Shown: piece after piece, positions 19,043 through 31,461 of the stretch
How positions within the stretch are numbered: position 1 is the stretch's first letter
How the letters are laid out: each line of letters starts with the position of its first letter
Assembly (NCBI RefSeq): GCF_003285265.1
Contig: NZ_CP030239.1
Location: forward strand, 744,001-808,000
Origin: Paracoccus mutanolyticus
Lineage (GTDB): Bacteria > Pseudomonadota > Alphaproteobacteria > Rhodobacterales > Rhodobacteraceae
Length of the DNA: 64,000 nucleotides
Direction: 5' to 3'
The notes under the pieces: generated by a model
The model's database searches: none
The model's input: the letters and a program-made list of their open reading frames with translations, nothing else
What the model was told of the DNA's origin: nothing
Made by a program: the position numbers and the translations under genes

Positions 19043-20049
19043 CGTGGCCCATCTTGCGGCCCGGCCGCGCCTCGCCCTTGCCATACAGATGGATCTGGGT
19101 GCGGGGGCGCCGCAGAGTGGGATGCGGTCGATGGCTGCCGCATTCCCACGTGTCGGGCGGTGGTTGTCGCCCGGGGCAGGCCGGCGACGGCACGGATGTG
19201 CTGCTCGAACTGGTCGACCGCGCAGCCCGCCTGGGTCCAGTGCCCCGAGTTGTGGACGCGCGGCGCGATCTCGTTCACGATCAGCCCTTGGGGCGTCACG
19301 AACAGTTCGACCCCCATGACACCGACATAATCCAGCGCATTGACGATGCGAGCCGCGATCAGCACCGCGTCGGTCAGCAGGCTGGCCGGCAGCCCGCAAG
19401 GCACGGTCGTGGTGCGCAGGATGCCGCCCCGATGCACGTTCAGCCCCGGGTCATAGGCGGCCACCTGCCCGTCCGCGCCGCGCGCCACGATGACGCTGAC
19501 CTCGGCCGAGAACGCGACGAAGCCCTCCAGGACCGAGGGCGCGCCCGTCCAGTCGAGCTGTCCCGCGTCGGAAAAGCGGATCTGCCCCTTGCCGTCATAG
19601 CCCATGCGCCGGGTCTTGAGGATCGCGGGCGCCCCAAGGTCGGCCAGCGCGGCGGGCAGGTCGGCCTCGGTCTCGACGTTGCGATAGGGCGCGGTGGTCA
19701 GCCCGATGCCCGTCAGGAAGTCCTTTTCGGTCAGCCGGTCCTGCGACACGGCCAGCGCCCGCCGGTTCGGGCGGATCGGGCGCAGCGATTCCAGCAGGTC
19801 CAGCGCCGAGGTCGGCACGTTCTCGAATTCGTATGTGATCACATCGACCGATTCGGCGAAGGCGCGCAGGGCCTGGTGATCCTCATAGGGGGCGTTCGTC
19901 ACCGCATGGGCCACGTCGCCCGCCGGCGCCGCGCCCGGTTCATAGACATGGCAGCGATAGCCCAGCCGGCTGGCCGCGACCGACAGCATCCGCCCCAGCT
20001 GGCCCCCGCCCAGGATGCCGATGGCGGCGCCGGGTTTCAGTTCAGTCAT
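19026..20049 (-). CDS. purK: N5-carboxyaminoimidazole ribonucleotide synthase PurK (frame-broken near C-terminus)
   Basis: ATP-grasp enzyme starting [20 protein letters not shown]. Visible family blocks are [63 protein letters not shown] and [18 protein letters not shown]. The frame changes after AVAGLP (near 19180) and returns by about 19100 to end [20 protein letters not shown], a standard PurK terminus. It converts AIR, ATP and bicarbonate to N5-CAIR in purine synthesis. Its start overlaps the purE stop by 8 nt, so purE-purK form an operon. The roughly 30 residues in the broken zone cannot be read reliably. Confidence 0.92.
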
Positions 20050-20527
20050 CCTTGGGCTCCTCGGGGATGGAATCGGACAGGGCCTGGCGCCAGGCATCCA
20101 GCCGCGCGGCAAGATCGGGGTCGGAAATCGCCAGGATCCCGGCGGCCATCAGCCCGGCATTCGCCGCCCCCGCCGCCCCGATCGCCATGGTCGCGACCGG
20201 ATAGCCCTTGGGCATCTGCAGGATGGAATAAAGCGAATCGACGCCCGACAGCGCCTTGGTCTGGACCGGCACGCCGATCACCGGCACCCGCGTCTTGCTG
20301 GCCATCATGCCGGGCAGATGCGCCGCCCCGCCCGCGCCGGCGATGATGACCTTGAGGCCCCTTTCGACCGCCGTCTTGCCATAGTCCCACAGCCGGTCGG
20401 GCGTGCGGTGGGCGCTGACGATGCGCGCCTGATAGCCGATGCCCAGTTCGTCCAGAATGGCCGCAGCCTCGCGCATGGTGGGCCAGTCCGACTGGCTGCC
20501 CATGATGATTCCGACGGGTCTTTCCAT
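20042..20527 (-). CDS. purE: N5-carboxyaminoimidazole ribonucleotide mutase PurE
   Basis: 161 residues, intact. It opens [20 protein letters not shown], with the substrate loop GSQSDW, then [32 protein letters not shown] and [20 protein letters not shown], all signatures of class I PurE. It converts N5-CAIR to CAIR, the step after PurK. It is first in the purE-purK operon and overlaps purK by 8 nt. Confidence 0.95.
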   Translation of the reverse strand: MERPVGIIMGSQSDWPTMREAAAILDELGIGYQARIVSAHRTPDRLWDYGKTAVERGLKVIIAGAGGAAHLPGMMASKTRVPVIGVPVQTKALSGVDSLYSILQMPKGYPVATMAIGAAGAANAGLMAAGILAISDPDLAARLDAWRQALSDSIPEEPKDD

Positions 20528-20576
20528 CCGTGCCCCCTTTTCGCCCCGCCCTAGCGCGCAGGGGCGCGCGATGCAA

Positions 20577-20795
20577 TCAGGCGATGATGTCCGGGGTCAG
20601 CTCATCCTCCAGCCGGGCGATCCGGTCCTTCAGCGCAAGCTTCTGCTTCTTCAGGCGCTGGAGGGTCAGCGAATGGGTCAGGCTCTGGCTGGCGAGCGCC
20701 TCGATCGCCTCGTCCAGGTCCCGATGCTCGCGCCTGAGCACCTCGAGCCGGGCGCGCGCGATCTCGTCATGGGACATTTCGTACTGGGCGTTCAT
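20577..20795 (-). CDS. YdcH-family small coiled-coil protein (DUF465)
   Basis: 72 residues, [20 protein letters not shown] then [14 protein letters not shown] and [20 protein letters not shown]. This is the short antiparallel coiled-coil hairpin typical of DUF465/YdcH, in which a central His-x-x-Leu turn links two helices. The function is unknown. It lies 49 nt upstream of purE on the same strand and could be co-transcribed. The frame is intact. Confidence 0.85.
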   Translation of the reverse strand: MNAQYEMSHDEIARARLEVLRREHRDLDEAIEALASQSLTHSLTLQRLKKQKLALKDRIARLEDELTPDIIA

Positions 20796-20884
20796 GATCG
20801 GGCCTCGGGCTGGACTGCCCCGTTATAACCCGCGGTTTCCGCGGTGTTAATGGCCTTGCTGGAATTGGTTAACGAATGCCGCCC

Positions 20885-20914
20885 CTTGTCTCGGGGCGGG
20901 GCGCTGCCCATATT
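20885..20914 (+). promoter_or_regulatory. Sigma-32 (RpoH)-like promoter of the Hsp20 gene
   Basis: CTTGTCT at 20885-20891, 15 nt, then CCCATATT at 20907-20914. This resembles the RpoH consensus (CTTGAAA, 13-15 nt, CCCCATNT) and lies 62 nt before the Hsp20 start codon. The heat-shock product supports the assignment. Confidence 0.5.
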
Positions 20915-20976
20915 GCCATCAAGCGGGTCGCCGCATCGGGGCCCGTCCGTAACAGTCGCTGCACGATGGGCTGAAC

Positions 20977-21387
20977 ATGACCAAGATTTCGCTGGCCGCA
21001 CATCCGTTCCTGCTGGGGTTCGATCAGCTGGAGCGTCTGGCCGAACGGGCCGCCAAGGGCGCTGAGGGCTATCCGCCCTACAATATCGAGCATCAGGGCC
21101 CGGACGGGTTCCGCATCACCTTGGCGGTTGCCGGTTTTTCCGAGGAAGATCTGGCGCTTACGCTTGAGGACCGGCAGTTGGTGGTGCGCGGCCGCCAGAC
21201 CGAGCCGGAGGAGGAGCGGGTGTTCCTGCACCGGGGCATCGCCTCGCGCGCGTTCCAGCGCAGCTTCGTCCTGGCGGACGGGGTCGAGGTGGTCGCGGCG
21301 AAGCTGGAAAACGGCTTGCTTAACATAGACTTGCGCCGCTCGACACCCGAGACCGTCGTACAGACCATACCGATCAGCCGCAAGTGA
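20977..21387 (+). CDS. Hsp20/IbpA-type small heat-shock protein
   Basis: 136 residues, intact. The alpha-crystallin domain spans about residues 28-125: YPPYNIEHQGPDGFRITLAV, AGFSEEDLALTLEDRQLVV, RVFLHRGIASRAFQRSFVL, then KLENGLLNIDLRR, which contains the conserved G-x-L. The pattern is the IbpA-like class A of proteobacteria. It would act as an ATP-independent holdase. A likely heat-shock promoter lies upstream, and DUF1150 follows 13 nt downstream, a neighbour pair common in this group by my recollection. Confidence 0.93.
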   Translation: MTKISLAAHPFLLGFDQLERLAERAAKGAEGYPPYNIEHQGPDGFRITLAVAGFSEEDLALTLEDRQLVVRGRQTEPEEERVFLHRGIASRAFQRSFVLADGVEVVAAKLENGLLNIDLRRSTPETVVQTIPISRK

Positions 21388-21400
21388 AAGGGGATCGCAA

Positions 21401-21628
21401 ATGAACGAGAAATTCGATTTCGGCCCGGAAACCTCGGGCAACACCGTCTATATCCGCCGCGTGGCGATGGACACGCTTCCCGACGAGGTTCGCCGGCAAG
21501 TGCCTGATGTGGATGCGCTTTATGCCGTCCACGGCGCGGATGGCGAACGCCTTGCGCTGGTCAAGGACCGCAGCCTGGCTTTCATGCTGGCGCGCCAGAA
21601 CGAGTTGGAGCCGGTCAGCGTCCACTGA
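21401..21628 (+). CDS. DUF1150 family protein
   Basis: 75 residues: MNEKFDFGPETSGNTVYIRR, VDALYAVHGADGERLALVKD and SLAFMLARQNELEPVSVH. This length and the pattern of a small protein ending in an AFxxARQNELxPVSVH motif fit DUF1150, which in alphaproteobacteria often follows a small heat-shock gene. AAAGGGGA lies 6 nt before the ATG. A rho-independent terminator follows, so the Hsp20-DUF1150 pair is probably one transcript. Confidence 0.85.
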   Translation: MNEKFDFGPETSGNTVYIRRVAMDTLPDEVRRQVPDVDALYAVHGADGERLALVKDRSLAFMLARQNELEPVSVH

Positions 21629-21655
21629 CCCCAGATCCGGCCCCCAGGGTCACGG

Positions 21656-21690
21656 ACCGGCCTTCCCCGAAGGGGGAGCGCCGGTTTTTT
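21656..21690 (+). terminator. Rho-independent terminator after Hsp20-DUF1150
   Basis: ACCGG, then CTTCCCC-GAA-GGGGGAG, then CCGGT form a GC-rich hairpin followed directly by TTTTT. It lies 28 nt after the DUF1150 stop. Confidence 0.75.
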
Positions 21691-21835
21691 CATGCCCGTT
21701 TCCGCGCCGCACCAGGCGTCCCCCGGCCGTGCACGGGGCGTACACCGCGCGTACACCGGCAACGCGCGCCGCGTTACGGTTTCGTTAACCCGCCCGAACC
21801 GATCATGGCCTTTGGTCCTGGACGGAGGGTGCGCG

Positions 21836-22327
21836 ATGGCGAAGGCGGACGAGCAGCGGCGGATGAACTATCACTACATGGCCGACGCCATGCGGATGCT
21901 GGAATGGGACCTGCACCAGCGGCTGATGGAGGAGCTGCGCATCCCCGCCGAATGGCACGAGATCGCGCGCGAAAAGGGGCAGTCGAAAAAGACCCGCGTG
22001 ACGATCCGGCTGGACGAGGAGATCGTGCGGTTCTTTCGCTCGACCGGGGCGGACTGGCAGCCGCGGCTGAACCGGGTGCTGTCGGTCTGGATGCACGCGC
22101 GGCTGGCGGGGATGATCCGGGGCGCCGAGACGATGGATTACATGAAACGGCGGGTCGAGGAGGGTTTCGACGGACGGCGGCCGCGCTGGGGGGATTTGCA
22201 GCGGATGGAGGAGGAGGTGCTGGGGGATGCCGCGACGCGGTTTGGTGAGCCGGGGGTGCCGGTGGGGGAGGAGCGGGTGGCCTCGGCGGTGCTGAAGGTG
22301 GAGTTGGATGGGAGGCGGGGGCGGTGA
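21836..22327 (+). CDS. BrnA-antitoxin-domain-like DNA-binding protein
   Basis: 163 residues. The middle (KTRVTIRLDEEIVRFFRSTG, then DWQPRLNRVLSVWMHARLA) is a ribbon-helix-helix region like that of BrnA antitoxins. No BrnT toxin gene is adjacent, so it may be a solitary regulator rather than half of a toxin-antitoxin pair. Start chosen at 21836 behind GGAGGGTG. The C-terminal third (FDGRRPRWGDLQRMEEEVLG onward) is charged and probably poorly ordered. It is the last intact gene before the AT-rich scar. Confidence 0.7.
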   Translation: MAKADEQRRMNYHYMADAMRMLEWDLHQRLMEELRIPAEWHEIAREKGQSKKTRVTIRLDEEIVRFFRSTGADWQPRLNRVLSVWMHARLAGMIRGAETMDYMKRRVEEGFDGRRPRWGDLQRMEEEVLGDAATRFGEPGVPVGEERVASAVLKVELDGRRGR

Positions 22328-22388
22328 GGGAATGCTTTGGGCGGAAAGCGGCCTAACGGTGTCGTAGGATGGCAAACTCTGCACTGAG

Positions 22389-22412
22389 CGGGAGTGTCAG
22401 GAACTCTGTGTA
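22389..22412. repeat. Possible relic IS256-type terminal sequence
   Basis: GGGAGTGTCAGGAACTCTGT followed by GTA resembles the terminal inverted repeats of IS256-family elements (GGGAAGTGTCAAGAACTTTGTG type, from memory). No partner repeat or transposase of that family is seen. It lies at the GC-to-AT transition that begins the scar. Confidence 0.3.
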
Positions 22413-22508
22413 TCTGAGAGCGGGCCCATGCGGTTTTCAGATACTACATATTATACAACCACATGCTTGCTTTGATAAAGTCAAAAAGACTGATAAACTG
22501 AGGCGTAC

Positions 22509-22826
22509 GTGCAAGACCCGCGCAGCGGACTCGACGGATACATCGATCACATGACAAGCGCACATCCGTCGCCGGCAAGCCAAACCAAGCCCATCTGGTT
22601 CGATGCAATTGGGAAGACCGACGCTCAGCTGCAAAGCATACTTAACGAGATGTATGTCGCCTATGATCACGGCGCCAATATTCTCACTGCCGTTGGCCTG
22701 AGAACCGCATTAGATCGAGCTACCGAGGTTATCGGCATCGATCCGGCAATGACCTTCGAGGAAAAGCTGACTGAATTGAAGAACGGCACAAAAAAACTAA
22801 ATCGTCCCTCTCTTTCTTTTTCCTAA
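22509..22826 (+). CDS. Truncated DUF4145-like protein
   Basis: 105 codons. The stretch DHGANILTAVGLRTALDRAT then EVIGIDPAMTFEEKLTELKN matches the core helices of DUF4145, a domain found in or near restriction and defence genes. Full DUF4145 proteins continue well beyond this with more helices, but here the frame ends 30 codons later in low-complexity sequence (SLSFS), exactly where an IS5-type relic begins. The start is GTG at 22509 (GAGG 5 nt upstream) or ATG at 22551. It is probably a 3'-truncated remnant. Codon use is less GC-rich than in surrounding genes. Confidence 0.5.
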   Translation: MQDPRSGLDGYIDHMTSAHPSPASQTKPIWFDAIGKTDAQLQSILNEMYVAYDHGANILTAVGLRTALDRATEVIGIDPAMTFEEKLTELKNGTKKLNRPSLSFS

Positions 22827-22829
22827 ATA

Positions 22830-24181
22830 GACAGATTAATGACTATACGAGAAAGAAAAAATTGATAAAATATTTGTGACATCAATCTGAATCCGGTCTG
22901 ACCAACCTTCCAGGCGGCGATTGTGACGCTGATGCCGGGATTTTCCTGTCCAAGGATCGCGGCGACCCGCTGAAGCAACACGGACAAAAGCGCCCTGAGA
23001 TGGGCGAGGATCTTTCGGATATTGTGGCCGCAGGCGCAGAGGACAGAAAAGACCGCGTCAGCCGATACGGCCCTTCGATGGTTGCCAGGGCCTCGCCCCA
23101 TCATGATGGCCGATATGTTAAGCGCAGAACCCCGTCCGGAATAGCCGGACGGGGATTGATGATATCGCAATCAGTCGGTTCTGAACGACCTTTCAGGCGA
23201 CGATTGTGTCCCTGATGACCTTGGTGCCGAATCCGTAGCGGACCTGCGCCCTGCCCTTCGAGATGCAATCGATCTCGGGTTCGTACAGGCAATTGATCTG
23301 TCCTTGCTCTTCGGGGTCTGCTTGAGCAGGCGACCGACCAGCCAGAGCGCCTCCAAGACCCTGTCTCGCAATTCTCCCCCGGGAATGTCCTGCAAGTGGC
23401 GGTGCAGATCGCGGCGGATCCGGCCAACATAGCCCTTGAGTTGGCGCAGGGCCTTGCGCATGCGCTTGAACTGCCGGGCATGGGCATACCGCCCCACCTG
23501 GGCGGCCAGCCGCGGGGCAAGGCGCGCGTAGTTCTGGCGCAGATCGACCCCCGCTTCCTTCGCCAAGCCGACCAACAGCGCGCGGGCGCGCTCGTAAAGC
23601 CGCGCATCCGTGGGATGGGCGATGGTCTTTTCCATCACGGTCGTATCCAACACCCGCTTCAGGCGCTAAATCGTTGACCGGGACGAGTCGGCCGACCTCA
23701 AGCAGTCCCGGTCAGCAGCCACTCCACTCCATCACTCCGCGATCCGCTTGCGCCAGAGCACCAGTCTGCCGAGGGTTCAGATCGGGGACGGTGCTACAAG
23801 AACATCTCCCGGTGAATGCCGGCACTCGGCGCTCTCGACCCACCGGGGAAAGTAGTGCGCTCGGCTGAGAGCTTGAAGGCGATCTCGAGACGAGAGCCCC
23901 GCCACCAGGCGTGGAGATGTCGCTGGCCGTCCCTGGCGAGACGGAAAGAAGCTCGCCCACTCCCGTTCAAAGAAATCCCAGTCGATCAGTGCCGCAAGCT
24001 TCACCAACTCATGGCGGGCGTCGATCATGTCGACCAGTCTCGGGCGGAGCAGGTCATCCTGTTCAGGGGCGCGGGAATGGGGCTTCATCGGCGACCGGAA
24101 ATTGCAGGGTTTCTGGCAAAAGCAGACGGTCGCCTGCGATTCCATGTACAGACAAAACCTCATCTTCAGTTGACGTACCAA
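22830..24181 (-). mobile_element. Decayed IS5-family insertion sequence (transposase in fragments)
   Basis: Minus-strand pieces line up with an IS5-type transposase: LLRPRLVDMIDARHELVKLA then LIDWDFFEREWASFFPSRQG (about 24080-23950), RWVESAECRHSPGDVL, VLDTTVMEKTIAHPTDARLY and the following region (23660-23380), YEPEIDCISKGRAQVRYGFG (about 23285-23225), and CACGHNIRKILAHLRALLSV (about 23050-22980). The frame changes repeatedly, and the catalytic middle between about 23220 and 23110 appears deleted. Stops inside the remnant and the missing segment show true decay, unlike the single-base breaks elsewhere. Terminal repeats could not be fixed; the ends given are approximate. Confidence 0.75.
23130..23154. 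repeat. Perfect hairpin inside the IS5 relic
   Basis: CCCCGTCCGG at 23130-23139 and CCGGACGGGG at 23145-23154 are perfect 10-bp arms with a 5-nt loop (AATAG). It lies in the non-coding gap between two transposase pieces; there is no T-tract on either side. Confidence 0.6.
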
Positions 24182-25913
24182 ATCTACGCGCTAACGCTCG
24201 TGTTTCTAAAAAGGAACTGCGAAAAATGCGAAGTAAAATGACTGTAACAATATTTGACAACAAGTAGAAAATTATTAAATCAGTTCGCAGTTGCCAGCCT
24301 TAGTTAGAACAATCCTGCCACCAAATGTCGGAACATCCGGAGGATTAATTACCAATTATTATTAGAATATTATCATCATCACTACTTGATGCCAGCATAG
24401 TATACTTTAGATTCGAAATATTTACTACATCTAACCATCCGACAAATCATCACAAGATGACAGATACCTGACCATCATATCAGCGCTGATCGCGACTATT
24501 AGCTATAATTGGTTCATTTATATTAAGCAAGCAGATATTCCGATATAATTTTAGCATATAATTTCACAGGATTAATTGTAGAAATTCTAAAGCAAAAAAA
24601 TCAAACGAACATTCACACAGAAACGAACAACAAACATTACGCAAACTAAAAATTACATCTCGCAATGAACCTTCAAGGACAATCGAGTGCAGCCTCCATG
24701 AAAAAAAACGGCCGGAATCGTTGCAATCGCGCGCGCAGGCGTGGCTGGGCAGGCCAGTCATCATCTCGCGCATTCCGATCATGGCTTTCGCGGTATTCTC
24801 AGTCACGTTTGTGGCCACACTCATCTTTTTCGCGTGTCCTTTGCCGATTATACGAACCTTTTCGTAGTCGAGGATGTTCGGATGTTTTTGCGTCCAGCAT
24901 ACTTGATTCTTGTAGGGGCATTCAAGATCCAGGCAGAATTGAATTCTATTATTTTATCCTTACCCGATTTATCTGCTTATTAAAAATCGATGCCTTGCCA
25001 AGATCATCTTAGATTACATGTCCGCATCTCGGCACCCGAGAACGAACAGACGGACCTAAAACGACCAGTGCCCACTAAAATTCCCCACAACCCAAATCCC
25101 CAAAACAACACCAACTAAGCGACAAATTTTGGTATATTAGAGACAATCTACTAACACAGTCCGATACGGAAGCAATTCTCTAGGCCATACGAGAAGTCGG
25201 TACCTGTCAGGAAGGGAGACACCAATGAAAAAATCGAACGCTTCAGCATGAAAACACTTTTGCAATTTCGTTTCTATATTGCAAGATTGTTCTGACTTGT
25301 GCAATCCGCCTTGTCCTCCTCTGCGGTGCGGCAGATCGACAGATTTTTCCTAATCCGCTCTGACGGTCCGGAACTATGACACATATGCTGACATGGTCCT
25401 ATTTGCCATTGGTGATCCTCTCTGTCCAATACTCAAGATCATTTATATCACTAGAAGTAAAAGACCCATTTGCATCAGGGAATCCGGCTTCCACTTCGCG
25501 CAACTCGACCCATCTTAGGCCTTTTCGGCCTTGTCATAGCCGACAGATTCAGCCGAAATGATCATGGTCTTGACGAGGGCTCGATCGATTCTTTCGGCGG
25601 ATGCGTGGGGTCGCACGGCGAAGGAGTTCCCGTTTCGTTTCAGAAATAGTGGAAGACATTACGATGTGCCAGAATGTCTGGCCTTTCGCGATTCTCGTCT
25701 TTCCCTTCTCGATGGGTCACATTGCGAGCCCTTTCTCAAAGACTCCCTCCAAAAACCTCGATAATCGTAGTTATTGTAGCAGCTTATGTGCAAGCGATTA
25801 ATAGACAGATTTTTTCAATGGTCAAGTCTATTTGCGCCGAATGGCAAATCGGTAAGCTAATTTTCCATCGAAAGCATTGCAGCCACTGGTCGAGGCGGCA
25901 GGCGGCCGAGGGC
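24182..25913. other. AT-rich stretch without a recognisable gene
   Basis: About 1.7 kb, strongly AT-rich compared with the rest of the window. No open frame has both a credible start and a recognisable family. On the minus strand, about 25655-25375, two stop-free pieces in different frames read FAVRPHASAERIDRALVKTM, then ISAESVGYDKAEK, then LRWVELREVEAGFPDANGSF, then TSSDINDLEYWTERITNGK and a stop; they look like a decayed gene of unknown family. A second short minus-strand piece near 24340-24270 reads NPPDVPTFGGRIVLTKAGNC. At 25225 an 8-codon frame (MKKSNASA) follows GGAAGGGAG. The region is probably the remains of an acquired segment. Confidence 0.5.
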
Positions 25914-25943
25914 CAAAACGACAAGGCCGCCCACTGGGCGACC
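25914..25943 (-). terminator. Rho-independent terminator of carB
   Basis: On the minus strand GGTCGCCCA-G-TGGGCGGCC forms a hairpin followed by TTGTCGTTTT, about 30 nt after the carB stop. Confidence 0.6.
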
Positions 25944-25973
25944 TCCTTTTATATGAGACTATACTGCTTAGCA

Positions 25974-29304
<3,331 letters not shown>

Positions 29305-29436
29305 GGCGGCGTCCTCGGGCTGGCGGCGGGTAAATCGACCGGGGTTATAGCCATGGCGGGCAAAGTCGCAAGGGTGCGCGGCCCCCCCGTCCGGCAAAAA
29401 AGCCGGCACGCCGCCGCGATGCGCCGCGCCCTGCCC

Positions 29437-29457
29437 TTCACCGTTTTTCAAATACCC
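29437..29457 (-). repeat. Intergenic repeat copy 3 (GGGTATTTGG family)
   Basis: Minus-strand GGGTATTTGAAAAACGGTGA followed by A, one substitution from copy 1, between the yqhA-like stop and carB. Confidence 0.7.
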
Positions 29458-29485
29458 ATGCGACGGGGCCGGCGGGGCCGCCCCC

Positions 29486-30007
29486 TCAGCCCTGGGCGGG
29501 TTTCTTCTTCAGGCTCTTGCCGTGGTTCGAGATCCAGTCCATCGCCGCCAGCAGCACGCCCGAGACGACGAAGACCAGGTGGATCACCACCATCCAGCGG
29601 ATGTGCTCGGGGGCATACTTGCCGACATCCATGAACACCTTCAGCAGGTGGATGCCGGAAATCGCGACGATCGAGGCCACGAGCTTGAGCTTCAGCCCCG
29701 AGAAGTCGACCTCGCCCTGCCAGTTCGGCCGGTCCTCGTGGTCGTGCAGGTCCATGCGGCTGACGAAGTTCTCGTATCCCGAAAAGATCACGATCAGCAG
29801 AAGGTTGGCGGCCAGGCTCAGGTCGATCAGCGCCAGCACCCCAAGCACCGCGTCGTTGACGGTCATCACCGGCAGGATCTGGATCAGGTGCCACAGTTCC
29901 AGCCCGAAGACCCACAAGAGGATCAAGAGCGACAGCGCAAGGCCGATATACATCGGCGCCATCATCCAGCGGCTGGCGAAAAGGCTGCGTTCGATCAGGC
30001 GTTCCAT
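29486..30007 (-). CDS. YqhA-like inner-membrane protein (UPF0114)
   Basis: 173 residues, intact: [60 protein letters not shown] then YENFVSRM, and [20 protein letters not shown]. The charged start, the [11 protein letters not shown] turn and the GYENFVSR motif identify the UPF0114/YqhA family, multi-pass membrane proteins without an established role. It probably forms a short transcript with the membrane-protein gene upstream (67-nt gap). Confidence 0.87.
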   Translation of the reverse strand: MERLIERSLFASRWMMAPMYIGLALSLLILLWVFGLELWHLIQILPVMTVNDAVLGVLALIDLSLAANLLLIVIFSGYENFVSRMDLHDHEDRPNWQGEVDFSGLKLKLVASIVAISGIHLLKVFMDVGKYAPEHIRWMVVIHLVFVVSGVLLAAMDWISNHGKSLKKKPAQG

Positions 30008-30073
30008 GCGTTCTCCTGTTGCATCAGACAGGCCCGATCTAGGCATGCCGCGCCGCAGCGAAAACCCCTGCCG

Positions 30074-30643
30074 TCAATTCAGCACGTCATAGCGCCGCAG
30101 GATCCAGAACAGGTCATAGGCCAGCCAGCCCAGGCCCAACCACATCAGCGTCCGGGCGCGCATGCTACGCATGGCCGTCAGACCGATGGCGATGCCCAGC
30201 ACCATCCGCCACGGGTATTCGCGCCCAAGCGAGGCCCAGTGATCGGCCCCCTTCATCCAGGTGTCGCCCATGTCAAAGACGAAGGACAGCGCGAAAAGCC
30301 CAAAGAACAGGCGACGTCGGCGCAAAAAGAACCGCTCGGTTTCCACATGGTCCGAAATGTTGTCGGGATAGATCAGCGTCGCCATCAGAAAGAACAGCGC
30401 CGTATAGGCCAGGACAAAGACATAGATGCCGAAATGCCAGTCGGCGATCAGGCGCAGGTTGAATTCCCACCACCAGAAATGCACCGCGCCAAGCAGCAGG
30501 ACCAAAGCCCAGACGATCTGGGCATACATGGCTTCGGTTCGGTCAGGGGATTGGATGCGCCGGGACAGGCCTGAAAGCACACGGGTGATGGACAGCCCCA
30601 GGATCAGGCTGATCAGAACCTTCAGATGCCCGTAAGCCTCCAT
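30074..30643 (-). CDS. Membrane protein of unknown function
   Basis: 189 residues, intact, starting MEAYGHLKVLISLILGLSIT. Five to six hydrophobic helices are visible, with aromatic-rich segments (GAVHFWWWEFNLRLIADWHF, GIYVFVLAYTALFFLMATLI) and a basic loop FFLRRRR. I do not recognise the family. It is followed on the same strand by the YqhA-like gene and precedes the sulfate transporter genes in the opposite reading order. Confidence 0.7.
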   Translation of the reverse strand: MEAYGHLKVLISLILGLSITRVLSGLSRRIQSPDRTEAMYAQIVWALVLLLGAVHFWWWEFNLRLIADWHFGIYVFVLAYTALFFLMATLIYPDNISDHVETERFFLRRRRLFFGLFALSFVFDMGDTWMKGADHWASLGREYPWRMVLGIAIGLTAMRSMRARTLMWLGLGWLAYDLFWILRRYDVLN

Positions 30644-30729
30644 GCCGTCCCCGCAGCCGCCGCGCGCACCCGCCAGCCTGGACCGGGGCGGGGCGCGGGG
30701 TCAAGGCCAAGGCGCGCAGACCCGGCTCC

Positions 30730-31447
30730 TCAAGCCTCGATGAATTCGCGCACGAAGGGCGTCGCGGGCCGGGCCCGGATGTCCTGCGGGCGGCCGACCT
30801 GCTCGATCCGGCCCATGGACATCACCACCACCAGGTCGGCCAGTTCCATCGCCTCGTCCTGGTCGTGGGTCACGAAAACCGTGGTCAGGCCGGTGGTGTC
30901 GTGGATCTCGCGCAGGCCCTGGCGCAGTTCCTTGCGGACCCGGGCGTCGAGCGCGCCGAAGGGTTCGTCCAGCAGCAGCATGCGCGGCTCGATCGCCAAG
31001 GCGCGCGCCAGGGCGACGCGCTGGCGCTGGCCGCCCGACAGCTGGCTGGGGAAGCGCGTGGCGATCTGGGGCAGCTGGATCAGGTCCAGAAGCTTCAGGA
31101 CGCGGCGCTGGATCTCGGCCTCGGGCGGGCGGGTGGCCGGGGGCGCGCGCGCAGGCCATAGGCGATGTTTTCGAACACCGTCATGTGCTTGAACAGCGCG
31201 TAGCTTTGGAACACGAAGCCGGCGCGGCGGTCCTGCACGGTCAGGCCGGTGGCGTCCTGGCCGTCGAACAGCACCCGGCCCGAGGTCGGGATTCCAGCCC
31301 GCCCAGGATGCGCAGCAGCGTCGTCTTGCCCGAGCCCGAGGGCCCCAGCAGCGCCACCAGCGCCCCCGAGGGGATGGCCAGGCTGACCGGGTGCAGCGCC
31401 GTGGTCTGGCCGAAGGACTTGGCGATTTCGTCGATCTCGATATGCAT
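30730..31447 (-). CDS. cysA: Sulfate/thiosulfate import ATP-binding protein CysA, short form (two frame breaks)
   Basis: Starts [20 protein letters not shown]. Walker A is [17 protein letters not shown]-loop [20 protein letters not shown], signature [18 protein letters not shown] and Walker [17 protein letters not shown]. Frame changes occur near 31293 and 31145. It ends [20 protein letters not shown] at about 239 residues, whereas typical CysA proteins run to about 350 with a C-terminal TOBE/regulatory domain; that domain is missing here. It powers the CysT/CysW permease for sulfate uptake. It follows cysW by 14 nt. Confidence 0.88.
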
Positions 31448-31461
31448 GGGAACCTCGGAAC

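Noticed and set aside
21740-21762. Short tandem repeat (GCGTACACC twice) as a CRISPR-like unit
   Set aside because: Only two copies, too short and too close; no array or spacers anywhere in the window.
21836-22508. BrnT/BrnA toxin-antitoxin pair
   Set aside because: Only the BrnA-like protein is present; no toxin frame with the BrnT fold is found on either side.
24182-25913. Several plus- and minus-strand open frames of 60-115 codons in the AT-rich stretch
   Set aside because: None has a recognisable family or both a ribosome site and a sensible composition; treated as remnants or chance.
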